From NCBI GenBank assembly GCA_030637775.1, contig DAOWFY010000006.1, forward strand, positions 1 to 8,819: a DNA stretch of 8,819 nucleotides, given 5' to 3'. Source of the DNA: a bacterium (lineage in GTDB: Bacteria; Ratteibacteria; UBA8468). The notes under the pieces were generated by a model. The model was not told the origin of the DNA. It did not search any database and was given only the letters and a program-made list of their open reading frames with translations. Shown one piece after another: positions 1 to 7,754 of the stretch. Both the position numbers and the translations under genes were made by a program. Positions within the stretch are counted from its first letter, which is position 1, and each line of letters starts with the position of its first letter.

Positions 1-2951
1 CCTAATCTCACAAAACTTCCCGGGGCAAGACTCTCCAAACTCGAGGAATCATTCTTGGCATAATTCTCTAAAATTTTGGCGAACTTTGCCAGAGGATGAC
101 CACTGATGTAAAAACCCAATACGCTCTTTTCATAGGAGAGAAATCTTGATTCAGGCCATTCTTCAACAGCGCTCTCTTTCGATCCCTCTCCCCCTGCAGG
201 AATAGAGTCAAAGATTGAGAGCTGCCCATTTGCTCTGGTCTTCTGAAATTTTGCTCCTTCCTTCAATGCCGCATCTATCTGAAGGAAAAGAGAGTTTCGT
301 GTCTCCCCCATAAAGTCGAAGGCACCGGCTTTAATTAAACTCTCGATTACCTTTCTGTTGACCAGCCTTAAATCAACCCGGCAGCAAAAATCAAAAAGGG
401 AGGAAAACTTACCATCTTCCCTTGCCTTTATAATCGAGGCAATTGCTGCTTTTCCTACGTTCTTGATCGCGGCCAAACCAAACTTTATATCATTGCCAAA
501 AGGAACAAACTCGGCAAAGCCCTCCTGAACATCTGGCGGCAGAACCCAGATCTTCATTCGCTCACACTCTTCAATATATTCAACGATCTTATCCGAATTT
601 CCAATTTCGCTGGTGAGGAGAGCCGCCATAAATTCCAAAGGATAATGCTCTTTAAGAAAAGCGGTCTGGCAAGAGATCGTCGCATAACCTGCGGAATGGC
701 TCTTGTTAAATCCATAGCCAGCAAATTTAGAGATTTGATTAAAGATGCGTTCGGCGATCCTTTTTGCAATGCCTTTTTTAGCGGCTCCCTGGAGAAAGAG
801 TTCCCGATTTCTCTCCATAATTGCCGGAATTTTTTTGCCCATTGCCCGGCGAAAGAGGTCGCTCTTGGCCAGATCAAAACCTCCAATGATATTGACAATC
901 TGCATTACCTGCTCCTGATAAAGAATGATTCCATAGGTGCTTTTTAAGATTGGTTCTAAATCCGGATGGTCATACCTTACCGCAGAAATCTTATGCCTTC
1001 TTTTAACAAAGTCATCCAGCATTCCACCACCCAAGGGTCCCGGCCGGTAAAGCGCCACAATAGCTATTATGTCTTCAAAATTCTTGGGGGAGATCTTGCG
1101 TACCAAGTCGGTCATACCGGAACTTTCTAATTGGAAGATGCCCTTTGTTTCCCCCCGGCAAAGGAGAGAAAAGGTTCTCTCATCGCCAAGAGGAATTTTT
1201 CTTATTTCCTCTTTTCTCCTGCTCTTGACGAAAGTCTTTGTATCGTCAATGACCGATAAGGTCTTCAAGCCCAAAAGGTCTATTTTTAAAAGTCCGATTT
1301 TATCCAAAGCATTCATTTCATACTGGGTAGCGATTTCATTGCTGGGACCTCGGAAGAGAGGGGTATGTTCAGTAAGGGGTAATTCAGAGAGCACAATTCC
1401 GGCCGCATGTGTTGAGGCATGCCTTGCTAACCCCTCCAAAAGAAGAGAGACCTCTAAAAGTTGCTTAACCTTATCATTGGTTTCAGAAAGTGTCTTTAAC
1501 TGTGGTTCTCTAGAAATGGCCTGTTCTAAAGTAATGTTGAGTTCGTAAGGGACCAATTTGGCAATATGGTCTACCTCGGTATAAGGGAAATCAAGGGCTC
1601 TTCCTACATCTCGAATCACCGCTCTGGCGGCCATTGTACCAAAGGTGACAATCTGAGCAATGTTTTTCTCGCCATATTTTTTGCGAATATAGTTAATTAC
1701 CTCGTCCCTTCTTTTGTCACAGAAATCGACATCGATGTCCGGAAGAGTTACCCTTTCAGGATTAAGAAATCTCTCAAAGAGAAGATTATAGGAAAGAGGG
1801 TTGATTTGCGTAATCCCCAAGAGGTAAGCAACAAGACTCCCGGGCGCAGAACCTCGACCCGGACCAACCGGAATTCCTCTCCTCTTGGCAAAATCGACAA
1901 AGTCCCGTATCACCAGGAAGTAACTGGAGTAACCCATAGATTTAATGACCTTTAGTTCATATTCCAGTCTATTTAGCACTTCCTGAGATTCCTCATCCTT
2001 CTTTGCTTCAAGGGCAAATTTCGCTTTTAGCCCTTTTTGGCAAAGTTCTTTTAAATAGGTATCTTCATTATAAGGCTTGGGTACTTGATAATGAGGAAGA
2101 TGAAATTTATCAAATTCTATTTCTAAATTACATTTTTCAACAATCTTTGATATATTAGAAATAGCTTCGGGTGTCTCAGCAAAAATTTCCTCCATTTCTT
2201 TACCACTTTTGAAGTAAAATTCTTGCGTTGAAAACTTCAGGCGATTGGTATCGGTGATCTTGCTTCCTGTTTGAATGCAGAGCAGGACATCATGGGCAAA
2301 GGATTCCTCCTTTTTTATGTAATGGCAATCGTTGGTAGCCACAAGAGGAATTTTCAGATCCTTCCCTATCTCAACCAGGCTTTTGTTAACTCTTTTTTGT
2401 TCGGGAATACCTTCATCCTGAAGTTCTAAATAGAAGTCCTCGCCGAAGAGATCTCGATAAAATGAAGCAACCTCCTTTGCTTTCTTTAGGTTATCATTAA
2501 GGATAAGAGATGGAATCTCACCCTTCAAACAGCCGGAAAGAAGAATGATGCCCTCCTGATACTGCTCCAAGATTGTCTTGTCGATTCGGGGTTTATAGTA
2601 AAAACCTTCTAAATAGGAGATGGTGGAAAGTTTCATCAGATTTTTATAACCGGTGCTATTTTTGGCTAAAAGGGTAAGATGAAAGGAGGCCTCCTTAATT
2701 CCCCGCGATTTCTTCTCAAAGCGGCTTCCTGGAGCAATATAGGCTTCTAAACCAATAATTGGTTTCACCCCGGCCTTTAATACCCTCTGGTAGAAATTGA
2801 TAACCCCAAACATAGTTCCATGGTCGGTGATGGCCAATGCCTTCATTCCTGACTGATGAGCAACTTTGGCGATCCTCTCTATCCGACACATCCCATCCAG
2901 AAGGCTATATTCGGTATGCAAATGAAGATGCATAAAATCAGAATTTTTCAT
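1..2951 (-). CDS. dnaE: DNA polymerase III alpha subunit, C-terminus cut off by the window edge
   Basis: This is the catalytic subunit of the bacterial replicative DNA polymerase, which extends DNA from dNTPs in the replisome. About 983 codons are present without interruption. The PHP domain comes first: HLHTEYS at residues 10-16, ITDHG with D43 and H44, GLEAY, and NDCHY at 207-211. These match the metal-binding motifs that E. coli DnaE has largely lost. The polymerase core follows, with GPGRGSAPGS, the catalytic PDIDVDF (D405 and D407), KIDLLGL (D558) and NKSHSAGYA. After that come the helix-hairpin-helix region and the GHPL motif. The reading stops near the expected start of the OB fold, so roughly 150 or more residues are missing. 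The ATG at 2949-2951 overlaps the TGA of guaB3 as ATGA, which suggests translational coupling. The intact PHP site may give proofreading activity, as known in some bacteria; that part is inference. Confidence 0.97.
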   Translation of the reverse strand, partial: MKNSDFMHLHLHTEYSLLDGMCRIERIAKVAHQSGMKALAITDHGTMFGVINFYQRVLKAGVKPIIGLEAYIAPGSRFEKKSRGIKEASFHLTLLAKNSTGYKNLMKLSTISYLEGFYYKPRIDKTILEQYQEGIILLSGCLKGEIPSLILNDNLKKAKEVASFYRDLFGEDFYLELQDEGIPEQKRVNKSLVEIGKDLKIPLVATNDCHYIKKEESFAHDVLLCIQTGSKITDTNRLKFSTQEFYFKSGKEMEEIFAETPEAISNISKIVEKCNLEIEFDKFHLPHYQVPKPYNEDTYLKELCQKGLKAKFALEAKKDEESQEVLNRLEYELKVIKSMGYSSYFLVIRDFVDFAKRRGIPVGPGRGSAPGSLVAYLLGITQINPLSYNLLFERFLNPERVTLPDIDVDFCDKRRDEVINYIRKKYGEKNIAQIVTFGTMAARAVIRDVGRALDFPYTEVDHIAKLVPYELNITLEQAISREPQLKTLSETNDKVKQLLEVSLLLEGLARHASTHAAGIVLSELPLTEHTPLFRGPSNEIATQYEMNALDKIGLLKIDLLGLKTLSVIDDTKTFVKSRRKEEIRKIPLGDERTFSLLCRGETKGIFQLESSGMTDLVRKISPKNFEDIIAIVALYRPGPLGGGMLDDFVKRRHKISAVRYDHPDLEPILKSTYGIILYQEQVMQIVNIIGGFDLAKSDLFRRAMGKKIPAIMERNRELFLQGAAKKGIAKRIAERIFNQISKFAGYGFNKSHSAGYATISCQTAFLKEHYPLEFMAALLTSEIGNSDKIVEYIEECERMKIWVLPPDVQEGFAEFVPFGNDIKFGLAAIKNVGKAAIASIIKAREDGKFSSLFDFCCRVDLRLVNRKVIESLIKAGAFDFMGETRNSLFLQIDAALKEGAKFQKTRANGQLSIFDSIPAGGEGSKESAVEEWPESRFLSYEKSVLGFYISGHPLAKFAKILENYAKNDSSSLESLAPGSFVRL

Positions 2952-4102
2952 GTTATCTTTTCTCGTAATTGCTGGAAGAGTTTTCCCTCCGTTTTTATTG
3001 CCGGGGCAATAATAATTTCCACCAGTTGCATCTCGCGAATATTCTTTACCCCTAAACTACCCATTGAGGTGCGGAGTGCACCCACCAAGTTCTGGGAGCC
3101 ATCATCAAGTTTGGCCGGACCAAAAAGTATCTCCCTTAGACTTCCCGAAATTCCCACTTCTATCCTTGTCCCGCGGGGTAGATTAATATGCGGGGTGGCC
3201 ATACCCCAGTGAAAACCCTTTCCCGGTACCTCCTTTGCCCGGGCAAAAGCAGAGCCTACCATAACGGCATCGGCCCCACAGGCAAAGGCCTTACAGATAT
3301 CCCCGGAGGTGGTCATGCCTCCGTCGGTGATAATGGAAACATACCTACCGCTATTTTTATAATAAAAGTCTCGCGCTGCGGCGACATCAGAGGTAGCGGT
3401 AACCTGAGGAACGCCAATACCTAAGACCTCTCTTGTTGTACAGGCGGCTCCCGGTCCAATACCTACTAAAAGAGCAGAGATTCCTGTTTCCATCAACTCC
3501 AGAGCAACATCGTATCCAACACAGTTACCAATAACTACCGGAATCTTCATCTTCTTACAAAAACTACTCAAATTCAAAGATTTATATTCTGAGGAAACAT
3601 GCTTCTTTGTAATTACGGTGGACTGGACCACAAAGAGATCTGCCCCGGCTTTTTGAGCAATTTCACCAAACCTCTCGGCTTTCTGGGGTATGGAACTGAC
3701 CGCACAGACAACCTTTGCTTTCTTGATTTCCTCAATCCTTTTCTTAATTAAAGGTTCTTTAATCGGCTCCCGATAGATGCTCTGAATAATCCTCGTAGAT
3801 TCTCTTGCCGAAGCCTTGATAATCCTTCTCATAATTTTTTCCGGCTCTTCATAGCGCGTCTGGATCCCTTCTAAATTTAGGACGGCCAATCCTCCCAACC
3901 TGCCAAAAGCAATGGCAAACCTGGTATCCACCACTCCATCCATCGCTGCCGCCAAAATAGGCACTTCAAATTTCATCCCCTTTAATTGCCAGCTGGTATC
4001 AACCTCGTTGGGATTAATGGTTACCTTTCCGGGGACTAATGAAACCTCGTCAAATCCATAACATCTTCGTGCTTTCCTTCCGATTCCAATCCACATTCCC
4101 AT
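2948..4102 (-). CDS. guaB3: GuaB3-family IMP dehydrogenase-related protein
   Basis: This 384-residue cytoplasmic TIM-barrel protein belongs to the IMP dehydrogenase/GMP reductase superfamily. The opening (IGRKARRCYGFDEV, then EVDTSW, AAAMDGVVDT and LGGLAVLNLEG) is typical of the GuaB3 subgroup, which lacks the CBS pair inserted in ordinary GuaB. The catalytic loop GIGPGAACTTRE places the nucleophile at C221. The phosphate-binding stretch TDGGMTTSGDI starts near D260, followed by DAVMVGSAFA. The likely reaction is NAD-dependent oxidation of IMP to XMP in GTP synthesis, but GuaB3 proteins are less studied than GuaB and I could not identify a flap Arg-Tyr pair. The ATG follows TAGGAG by 7 bases, and that site includes the stop codon of the LolA-like gene. 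The 3' end overlaps dnaE by 4 bases. Family assignment is firm; activity is inferred. Confidence 0.93.
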   Translation of the reverse strand: MGMWIGIGRKARRCYGFDEVSLVPGKVTINPNEVDTSWQLKGMKFEVPILAAAMDGVVDTRFAIAFGRLGGLAVLNLEGIQTRYEEPEKIMRRIIKASARESTRIIQSIYREPIKEPLIKKRIEEIKKAKVVCAVSSIPQKAERFGEIAQKAGADLFVVQSTVITKKHVSSEYKSLNLSSFCKKMKIPVVIGNCVGYDVALELMETGISALLVGIGPGAACTTREVLGIGVPQVTATSDVAAARDFYYKNSGRYVSIITDGGMTTSGDICKAFACGADAVMVGSAFARAKEVPGKGFHWGMATPHINLPRGTRIEVGISGSLREILFGPAKLDDGSQNLVGALRTSMGSLGVKNIREMQLVEIIIAPAIKTEGKLFQQLREKIT

Positions 4103-4112
4103 ATTTTTTCTC

Positions 4113-4910
4113 CTATTTTTGTCGCATCATCTTTTTTATCATCTCCTGCATATTGGATCCTTTTACCTCTACCTTGTCCGGGTCAAATAGGTCATCGGAA
4201 AGCCCGCTGTTTATCTCAAGGGATTTGACAAAGGAAGCATATAAAGGACTACCATCTATACTTATGTCAATTCTGTAAGGTAGTTCCCAACCATTCTCTA
4301 TCTTTCTAAAATCAGAAAATAGATATCCCATCTTTTTCTTTACAGGCCCCCCGCCTTCGGCCTTAACTAAAAGTAACCCTTTTTTGTCTACCCATACTTT
4401 GGTAAATGGAACTCTTTTTTCCTCTTCAACCTCGACCACATAACATTCTCGTTCACCAACTTTTTCTGTTCCCACAATCTTTGCCTTTTCTGAGACCCAA
4501 TCCCACCAATCTACTTTTTGATACTCCTTTTCTTCCTCCTCCGAAAGCTTTTTCTTTCCCGTAAAAGGAGAAATCATCCAAGTATCTTTGCCATCAAAAA
4601 TGATGATGGTCTTCATCCCTGCCATTCCTGCAGGAATCCCAGAGGTCGGCAATGTGATCTCCATTCTGAACTTCTTGCCCTTTTTTAGTATCTTCATCTC
4701 TGAGGTCGCCTCTCCTTGAGGAGCAGTCGCCTTTATCTCTTGCAGAATTGTTATATCCTTGACCTCTTTCTCAAACTTTACATACTTTGCCTTTATTTCT
4801 TTAAGGATGTTTGACCAAGGAGCGGTTTGCCCCTCGTTCACCCTCAACACCAAAGATACCAGTGCCACTACCAGTACTATTACTCCCCCGTTGTTAATCC
4901 TTTCTGCCAT
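4113..4910 (-). CDS. exported LolA-like (outer membrane lipoprotein-sorting) protein
   Basis: This is a predicted secreted or periplasmic protein of 265 residues. I chose the ATG at 4908-4910 because GGGAGG lies 7 bases upstream. A TTG at 4949 would add 13 residues but would bury that ribosome site in the coding region. The N-terminus has a hydrophobic stretch at about residues 9-22, followed by QTA, a plausible signal-peptide end. The mature part alternates short beta-strand-like segments typical of the LolA/LolB fold: a fatty-acyl or lipid-binding half-barrel with IIIFDGKDTWMISP, ECYVVEVE, FTKVWVDKKGLLLVKAE and a lysine-rich C-terminus. Family members bind lipoprotein acyl chains or act as related envelope carriers. 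It ends in TAG 10 bases before guaB3, so it probably opens the guaB3-dnaE transcript. The specific ligand cannot be told from sequence. Confidence 0.8.
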   Translation of the reverse strand: MAERINNGGVIVLVVALVSLVLRVNEGQTAPWSNILKEIKAKYVKFEKEVKDITILQEIKATAPQGEATSEMKILKKGKKFRMEITLPTSGIPAGMAGMKTIIIFDGKDTWMISPFTGKKKLSEEEEKEYQKVDWWDWVSEKAKIVGTEKVGERECYVVEVEEEKRVPFTKVWVDKKGLLLVKAEGGGPVKKKMGYLFSDFRKIENGWELPYRIDISIDGSPLYASFVKSLEINSGLSDDLFDPDKVEVKGSNMQEMIKKMMRQK

Positions 4911-4996
4911 TTTTTGGCCTCCCTTCTTGCAGCGGTACTTACGTAACAAACTACAGTTAATTCGCTTTTTATCTACTGTTAACTGCTGTTTTGATT
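4911..4996. promoter_or_regulatory. intergenic region with repeated CTAC(A/T)GTTAA elements
   Basis: This gap separates the dprA-like gene from the LolA-like gene and is the boundary between the AT-rich island and the housekeeping cluster. It contains CTACAGTTAA at 4951-4960 and CTACTGTTAA at 4973-4982, a direct repeat with 9 of 10 matches and a 22-base period. CAGTTAA (4954-4960) and TTAACTG (4979-4985) form an inverted repeat with an 18-base spacer. TTACGTAA at 4939-4946 is a further 8-base palindrome. There is no T-run after these elements on the minus strand, so they do not look like an intrinsic terminator. A promoter for the LolA-guaB3-dnaE cluster would be expected here, but I cannot place good -35 and -10 boxes. 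A regulatory role is inference. Confidence 0.35.
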
Positions 4997-5989
4997 TTAT
5001 TTAAAAAACGACATTTGTTTTTCAGCCGCAACCGGTTCTGCTCCTTTTGTACTCTCCATCTCAACATATTTCAAAAGTGTTGCAATGCCATCTCTGGATT
5101 CTATTTCAATTCCACCGCACTTAATTAATTCCTTATTTCCAAGTGGTGGATTCTCGAAAGAACTAGGGCTAACAACAAAAAGCGGAATTTTCATTCCCAA
5201 AACAGTTTTTCCAGCGTCAAACGTCCCACTCATATTTCCGCCTTTACCCTTTTCCTCCCCAGATTCAATAACAATCACTGCTTTTGAAAGTGCACAAACA
5301 AGTTTATTCCTAATCATTGCGTTCCTTGCATTCCATTTTTCTACTGGATGGAATTGTGAGATTATAAGTGTATTACCCTTCCATCTTAAATCTTCAAATA
5401 TTTTCTTCTTCGAAAATTCTAATATTCCAAAGCTTAGGACAATGGTTGTTGTTCCGTCTTCTTCAAGTGCACCTAAATGTGCATTTGTGTCAATCCCCTT
5501 GGCATACCCAGAAATTACATTCTTGCCTTGCATTGCTAATTCCGCCGCAAATTGTTTTGCTATTTTCACACCTTCACCAGAAGCATTCCTCGAGCCAACA
5601 ATGGCAATACCCTCAGATTTCAACAATGAAAGTTGCCCTTTACAAAACAGAAGAGGAGGCGCGCCATCTTCCATAAGCTTCAAAACATTTTTAGGATATA
5701 TCTCGTGATCAAGGGATATTATCTCGACTCCGTTATCTTTCAACCTTTGATATTCTTCATAAGCCCTTTCTTCATTTTGTCTTTGAAGCGTATCAAAGTT
5801 TGCTTTTTTAAGTCTACCCTTCCCAAACTCTGGAAATGCATTCTCAAATTCAGACTTATCCATATTAAAAACTTTTTTTAGTGAAAAACCATCTTCGCAA
5901 ATGGTCTTATAAATTATGTGTATGCTTTTGGGTCCAAAACCTCTTGCTTGAAATAATTTATACCATAGAAAATCTAAGTTGCTGGTCAT
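4997..5989 (-). CDS. dprA: DprA/SMF-family SLOG protein lacking the C-terminal winged helix
   Basis: This 330-residue protein has the DprA architecture only in part. Residues about 10-60 resemble the N-terminal helical domain (RGFGPKSI, then FGKGRLKKA). Residues about 95-300 form the Rossmann-like SMF domain: PPLLFCKG, VGSRNASGEG (131-140), SGYAKGIDTNAH (160-171), the RN pair at 227-228, and SGTFDAG (254-260). Classical DprA loads RecA onto incoming single-stranded DNA in transformation and usually ends in a winged helix. Here the C-terminus is instead a short tail ending in QMSFFK, which resembles a sliding-clamp-binding peptide. The start codon overlaps the stop of the phosphoribosyltransferase as ATGA. 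Next to a phosphoribosyltransferase and nuclease-like genes, a nucleotide- or DNA-sensing role in defence is as likely as competence. The family is clear; the role is inferred. Confidence 0.88.
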   Translation of the reverse strand: MTSNLDFLWYKLFQARGFGPKSIHIIYKTICEDGFSLKKVFNMDKSEFENAFPEFGKGRLKKANFDTLQRQNEERAYEEYQRLKDNGVEIISLDHEIYPKNVLKLMEDGAPPLLFCKGQLSLLKSEGIAIVGSRNASGEGVKIAKQFAAELAMQGKNVISGYAKGIDTNAHLGALEEDGTTTIVLSFGILEFSKKKIFEDLRWKGNTLIISQFHPVEKWNARNAMIRNKLVCALSKAVIVIESGEEKGKGGNMSGTFDAGKTVLGMKIPLFVVSPSSFENPPLGNKELIKCGGIEIESRDGIATLLKYVEMESTKGAEPVAAEKQMSFFK

Positions 5990-6603
5990 CTTTTTGTCCT
6001 CGTTTTTGTTATAGTCAACACATATACTTTTGAAACTTTGCCTTCCTTTACTAAAACATCCGTAATTTCGTTTAGGGTTTCTCCAGAGCGAAAGAGGTCA
6101 TCAAAAAGTAAAACATATTTTCCAGCAAAACGATTATCCCTTACTTTGAAAGCGCCTTCAAGTTGTTCCTTTCTACTTTGTGTATCTTCAACACCCTTTA
6201 AGGGCTTGGTTTCTTTAACTTTTATCAAGTAATCTAATGGCACAGGCAAATTTACTTTTTGACCAATTTTGATAGCAAGCTCTTGAACAGGTTGAAATGA
6301 CCGATCCCGTTTTGATGGAGGTACAGGAATGATTGCGGTCAAGAAAGGGAATATCTTCCGCGTCTTCGTCAGGAAACTGGCTGCAATCTCAGCAATAGGC
6401 TCAATTTTACTTTTGTCGCTGCGATATTTCAACAGATATAATAACTCGCCAATTTCAGTATATTTTGTTAAAAAATCTCTACTTATATATACTCTCGACT
6501 CAGGATCATCTTTAGTTACAACAGTTAACAGTTTGCTCCACACAGTATGCAAATCAAGAGCCCAACCAGCCTTCCAGTTCCCCGTTAGTTCTTGGCTTCC
6601 CAT
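5986..6603 (-). CDS. ComF-like phosphoribosyltransferase, partner of the dprA-like gene
   Basis: This 205-residue type I phosphoribosyltransferase carries the PRPP-binding loop as LLFDDLFRSGETL (about 165-177), with adjacent acidic residues D168 and D169. The ComF-type IPVPPSKRDRSFQ segment is at about 92-104 and the family's LKYRSDK is near 58-64. In ComF the loop is usually TTGxTL, and here R-S replaces the T-T pair. There is no N-terminal zinc-binding cysteine cluster; the N-terminus instead reads GWALDLHT, which I take as a subgroup feature. Enzymes of this fold join or release a base and PRPP, but the substrate is unknown here. The ATG is preceded by GGAAAGG. The 4-base overlap with the dprA-like gene indicates coupled production at matched levels and a joint function. 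Confidence 0.85.
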   Translation of the reverse strand: MGSQELTGNWKAGWALDLHTVWSKLLTVVTKDDPESRVYISRDFLTKYTEIGELLYLLKYRSDKSKIEPIAEIAASFLTKTRKIFPFLTAIIPVPPSKRDRSFQPVQELAIKIGQKVNLPVPLDYLIKVKETKPLKGVEDTQSRKEQLEGAFKVRDNRFAGKYVLLFDDLFRSGETLNEITDVLVKEGKVSKVYVLTITKTRTKR

Positions 6604-6657
6604 ATCATTTTACCTTTCCATACCGCTCCTTGGATAACTGTAAATTTGTTTGGCTCT

Positions 6658-6969
6658 CTAAAATTTTACCATCTGGTGTTTTAGCCAAGCTGATATAGTA
6701 TCTTCTTTTTCTTCTTTTTGAACTTTCGATGCTCGTTGCTTAATCTTACCAAATGCAGTAACATTCAATTTGTTCATATCTACCCACAATCCATCTTCTC
6801 CACTCCCTTGTCCAAATTGTTCTCCAGATACTACAAAAATCTCTCCATTGTTTAGAATAAATTCAAGCGCCCCCCAACCTGTGAGATCCTCTTCGGAATT
6901 TCTTTCCTTGACAAACAATATTCCTATTTTATTTGCTCTTTCTATAAAATGTTTTTTTGTGGTATCCAC
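6658..6969 (-). CDS. small protein of unknown function
   Basis: I do not recognise this 103-residue protein. It starts at GTG (6967-6969), with GGGAGGT 4 bases upstream inside the last codons of the preceding gene, and ends in TAG. The predicted pattern is a short basic N-terminal helix (KKHFIERANK), several beta-like segments (IGILFVKE, WGALEFILNNGEIFVVSG), a Gly-rich turn (GQGSGEDGLWVD) and a charged Lys/Glu-rich helix near 78-90. There is no signal peptide, transmembrane segment or cysteine motif. Its position, 2 bases after the nuclease-like gene and 54 bases before the phosphoribosyltransferase, makes it part of the same operon. It could be an accessory, adaptor or inhibitor protein, but nothing in the sequence decides this. 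Confidence 0.7.
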   Translation of the reverse strand: MDTTKKHFIERANKIGILFVKERNSEEDLTGWGALEFILNNGEIFVVSGEQFGQGSGEDGLWVDMNKLNVTAFGKIKQRASKVQKEEKEDTISAWLKHQMVKF

Positions 6970-6971
6970 AA

Positions 6972-7754
6972 TTACCTCCCTCTCTCAATAACTCCAAATT
7001 GCTCTCGCCGATTACTATGGACTAAAGCAGAATTATAAAGTTCTTCCAATTGATTATAAAACCTAAACAGAAATTCATCTCTGAAGTTTCTAAAGGGTGT
7101 CTGATTAGTATACTTGTTAAACAAAACTCTTTCCTTTTCTGAGGGGGCAATGATAAAAGACTTGAAATTCTTTATCTTGCGGAATCTTTGAGGAATTTTT
7201 AGTAGCCTATCCAATCCGCTTTTAACGCCTGTTGTTTCTTCCACCTCAAAAGCATATACAGGAAATAATCCGTGATCATCTTCCTCAAACCACAAGGCAT
7301 CTACTTCTCTGATCTTTGCTAAGTTAGGACCTCTAAAAATATCAGTGCAGTCAGATACACTGACAAAATCTCCTAACGGTTTACCTTGAAAATTTCTAAT
7401 TGTCTGGTCGTGTGGAGGTGCATAACTTTCGTATCCATAAATTTTTCCAAGTGTAATTAACATCCCTTGTGCAATTCCATGATCAATCTCTGGTTTCTCA
7501 GTGAAACTTTGGGTCTCAGGTTTCATTGGAACTTCTTCTACAAGCCTATAAATACCGCTTCTCTCTGGTAGTACTGGTTCAAAAATCTTATATTGTCTTA
7601 CAACCCTCCGAATGGTATCACGCCATGTAGGATTAGTTTTAGTTTTAGGATGACCTTCTATAATTTTATTAATTTTGGACAAATGCCCTTGCCCACCTAA
7701 TTTTAATAAGGCATCTTTTACAACATCTTTCCAAGTTAGTTTTTGCTTATCCAT
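6972..7754 (-). CDS. winged-helix plus restriction-endonuclease-like protein
   Basis: This is a two-part protein of 260 residues. Residues about 5-72 form a winged-helix-like DNA-binding domain: LTWKDVVKDALLKLGG, then TWRDTIRRVVRQ and SGIYRLVE, a layout seen in HARE-HTH and Mrr-N-type domains. Residues about 90-210 look like a PD-(D/E)xK nuclease fold, with helix QGMLITLGKIYGYESY, then REVDALWF (D152) and AFEVEETTGVKSGLDRLL (E170 and E172). The FEVE-TT-GL-RL pattern recurs in uncharacterised restriction-like proteins. The usual lysine of the ExK motif is replaced by E172, so metal-dependent cleavage is plausible but unproven. The ATG at 7752-7754 lacks a clear ribosome site and overlaps the upstream 59-residue ORF by 8 bases, so translation is probably coupled. 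Sequence-directed DNA cutting or DNA-state sensing is inferred. Confidence 0.8.
   Translation of the reverse strand: MDKQKLTWKDVVKDALLKLGGQGHLSKINKIIEGHPKTKTNPTWRDTIRRVVRQYKIFEPVLPERSGIYRLVEEVPMKPETQSFTEKPEIDHGIAQGMLITLGKIYGYESYAPPHDQTIRNFQGKPLGDFVSVSDCTDIFRGPNLAKIREVDALWFEEDDHGLFPVYAFEVEETTGVKSGLDRLLKIPQRFRKIKNFKSFIIAPSEKERVLFNKYTNQTPFRNFRDEFLFRFYNQLEELYNSALVHSNRREQFGVIERGR

Noticed and set aside
554-898. A 114-codon minus-strand frame inside dnaE
   Set aside because: It lies in a different frame from dnaE, which is unbroken here and carries the NKSHSAGYA motif, so this is a shadow.
1069-1955. Long plus-strand open frames opposite dnaE
   Set aside because: They mirror the conserved polymerase core on the minus strand, have no recognisable domains and lack ribosome sites; dnaE explains the openness.
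4951-4985. Inverted repeat as an intrinsic terminator for the dprA-like gene
   Set aside because: The stem is only 7 bases, AT-rich, with an 18-base loop and no T-run after it on the minus strand.
5085-5708. A 207-codon plus-strand frame opposite the dprA-like gene
   Set aside because: It is rich in Ser, Pro and Phe with no domain and is antisense to the clear SMF motifs on the minus strand.
5986-6603. Phosphoribosyltransferase and DprA as a simple competence locus
   Set aside because: Not excluded, but the missing DprA winged helix, the altered PRPP loop, the lack of zinc cysteines and the nuclease-like neighbours make it the less likely reading.
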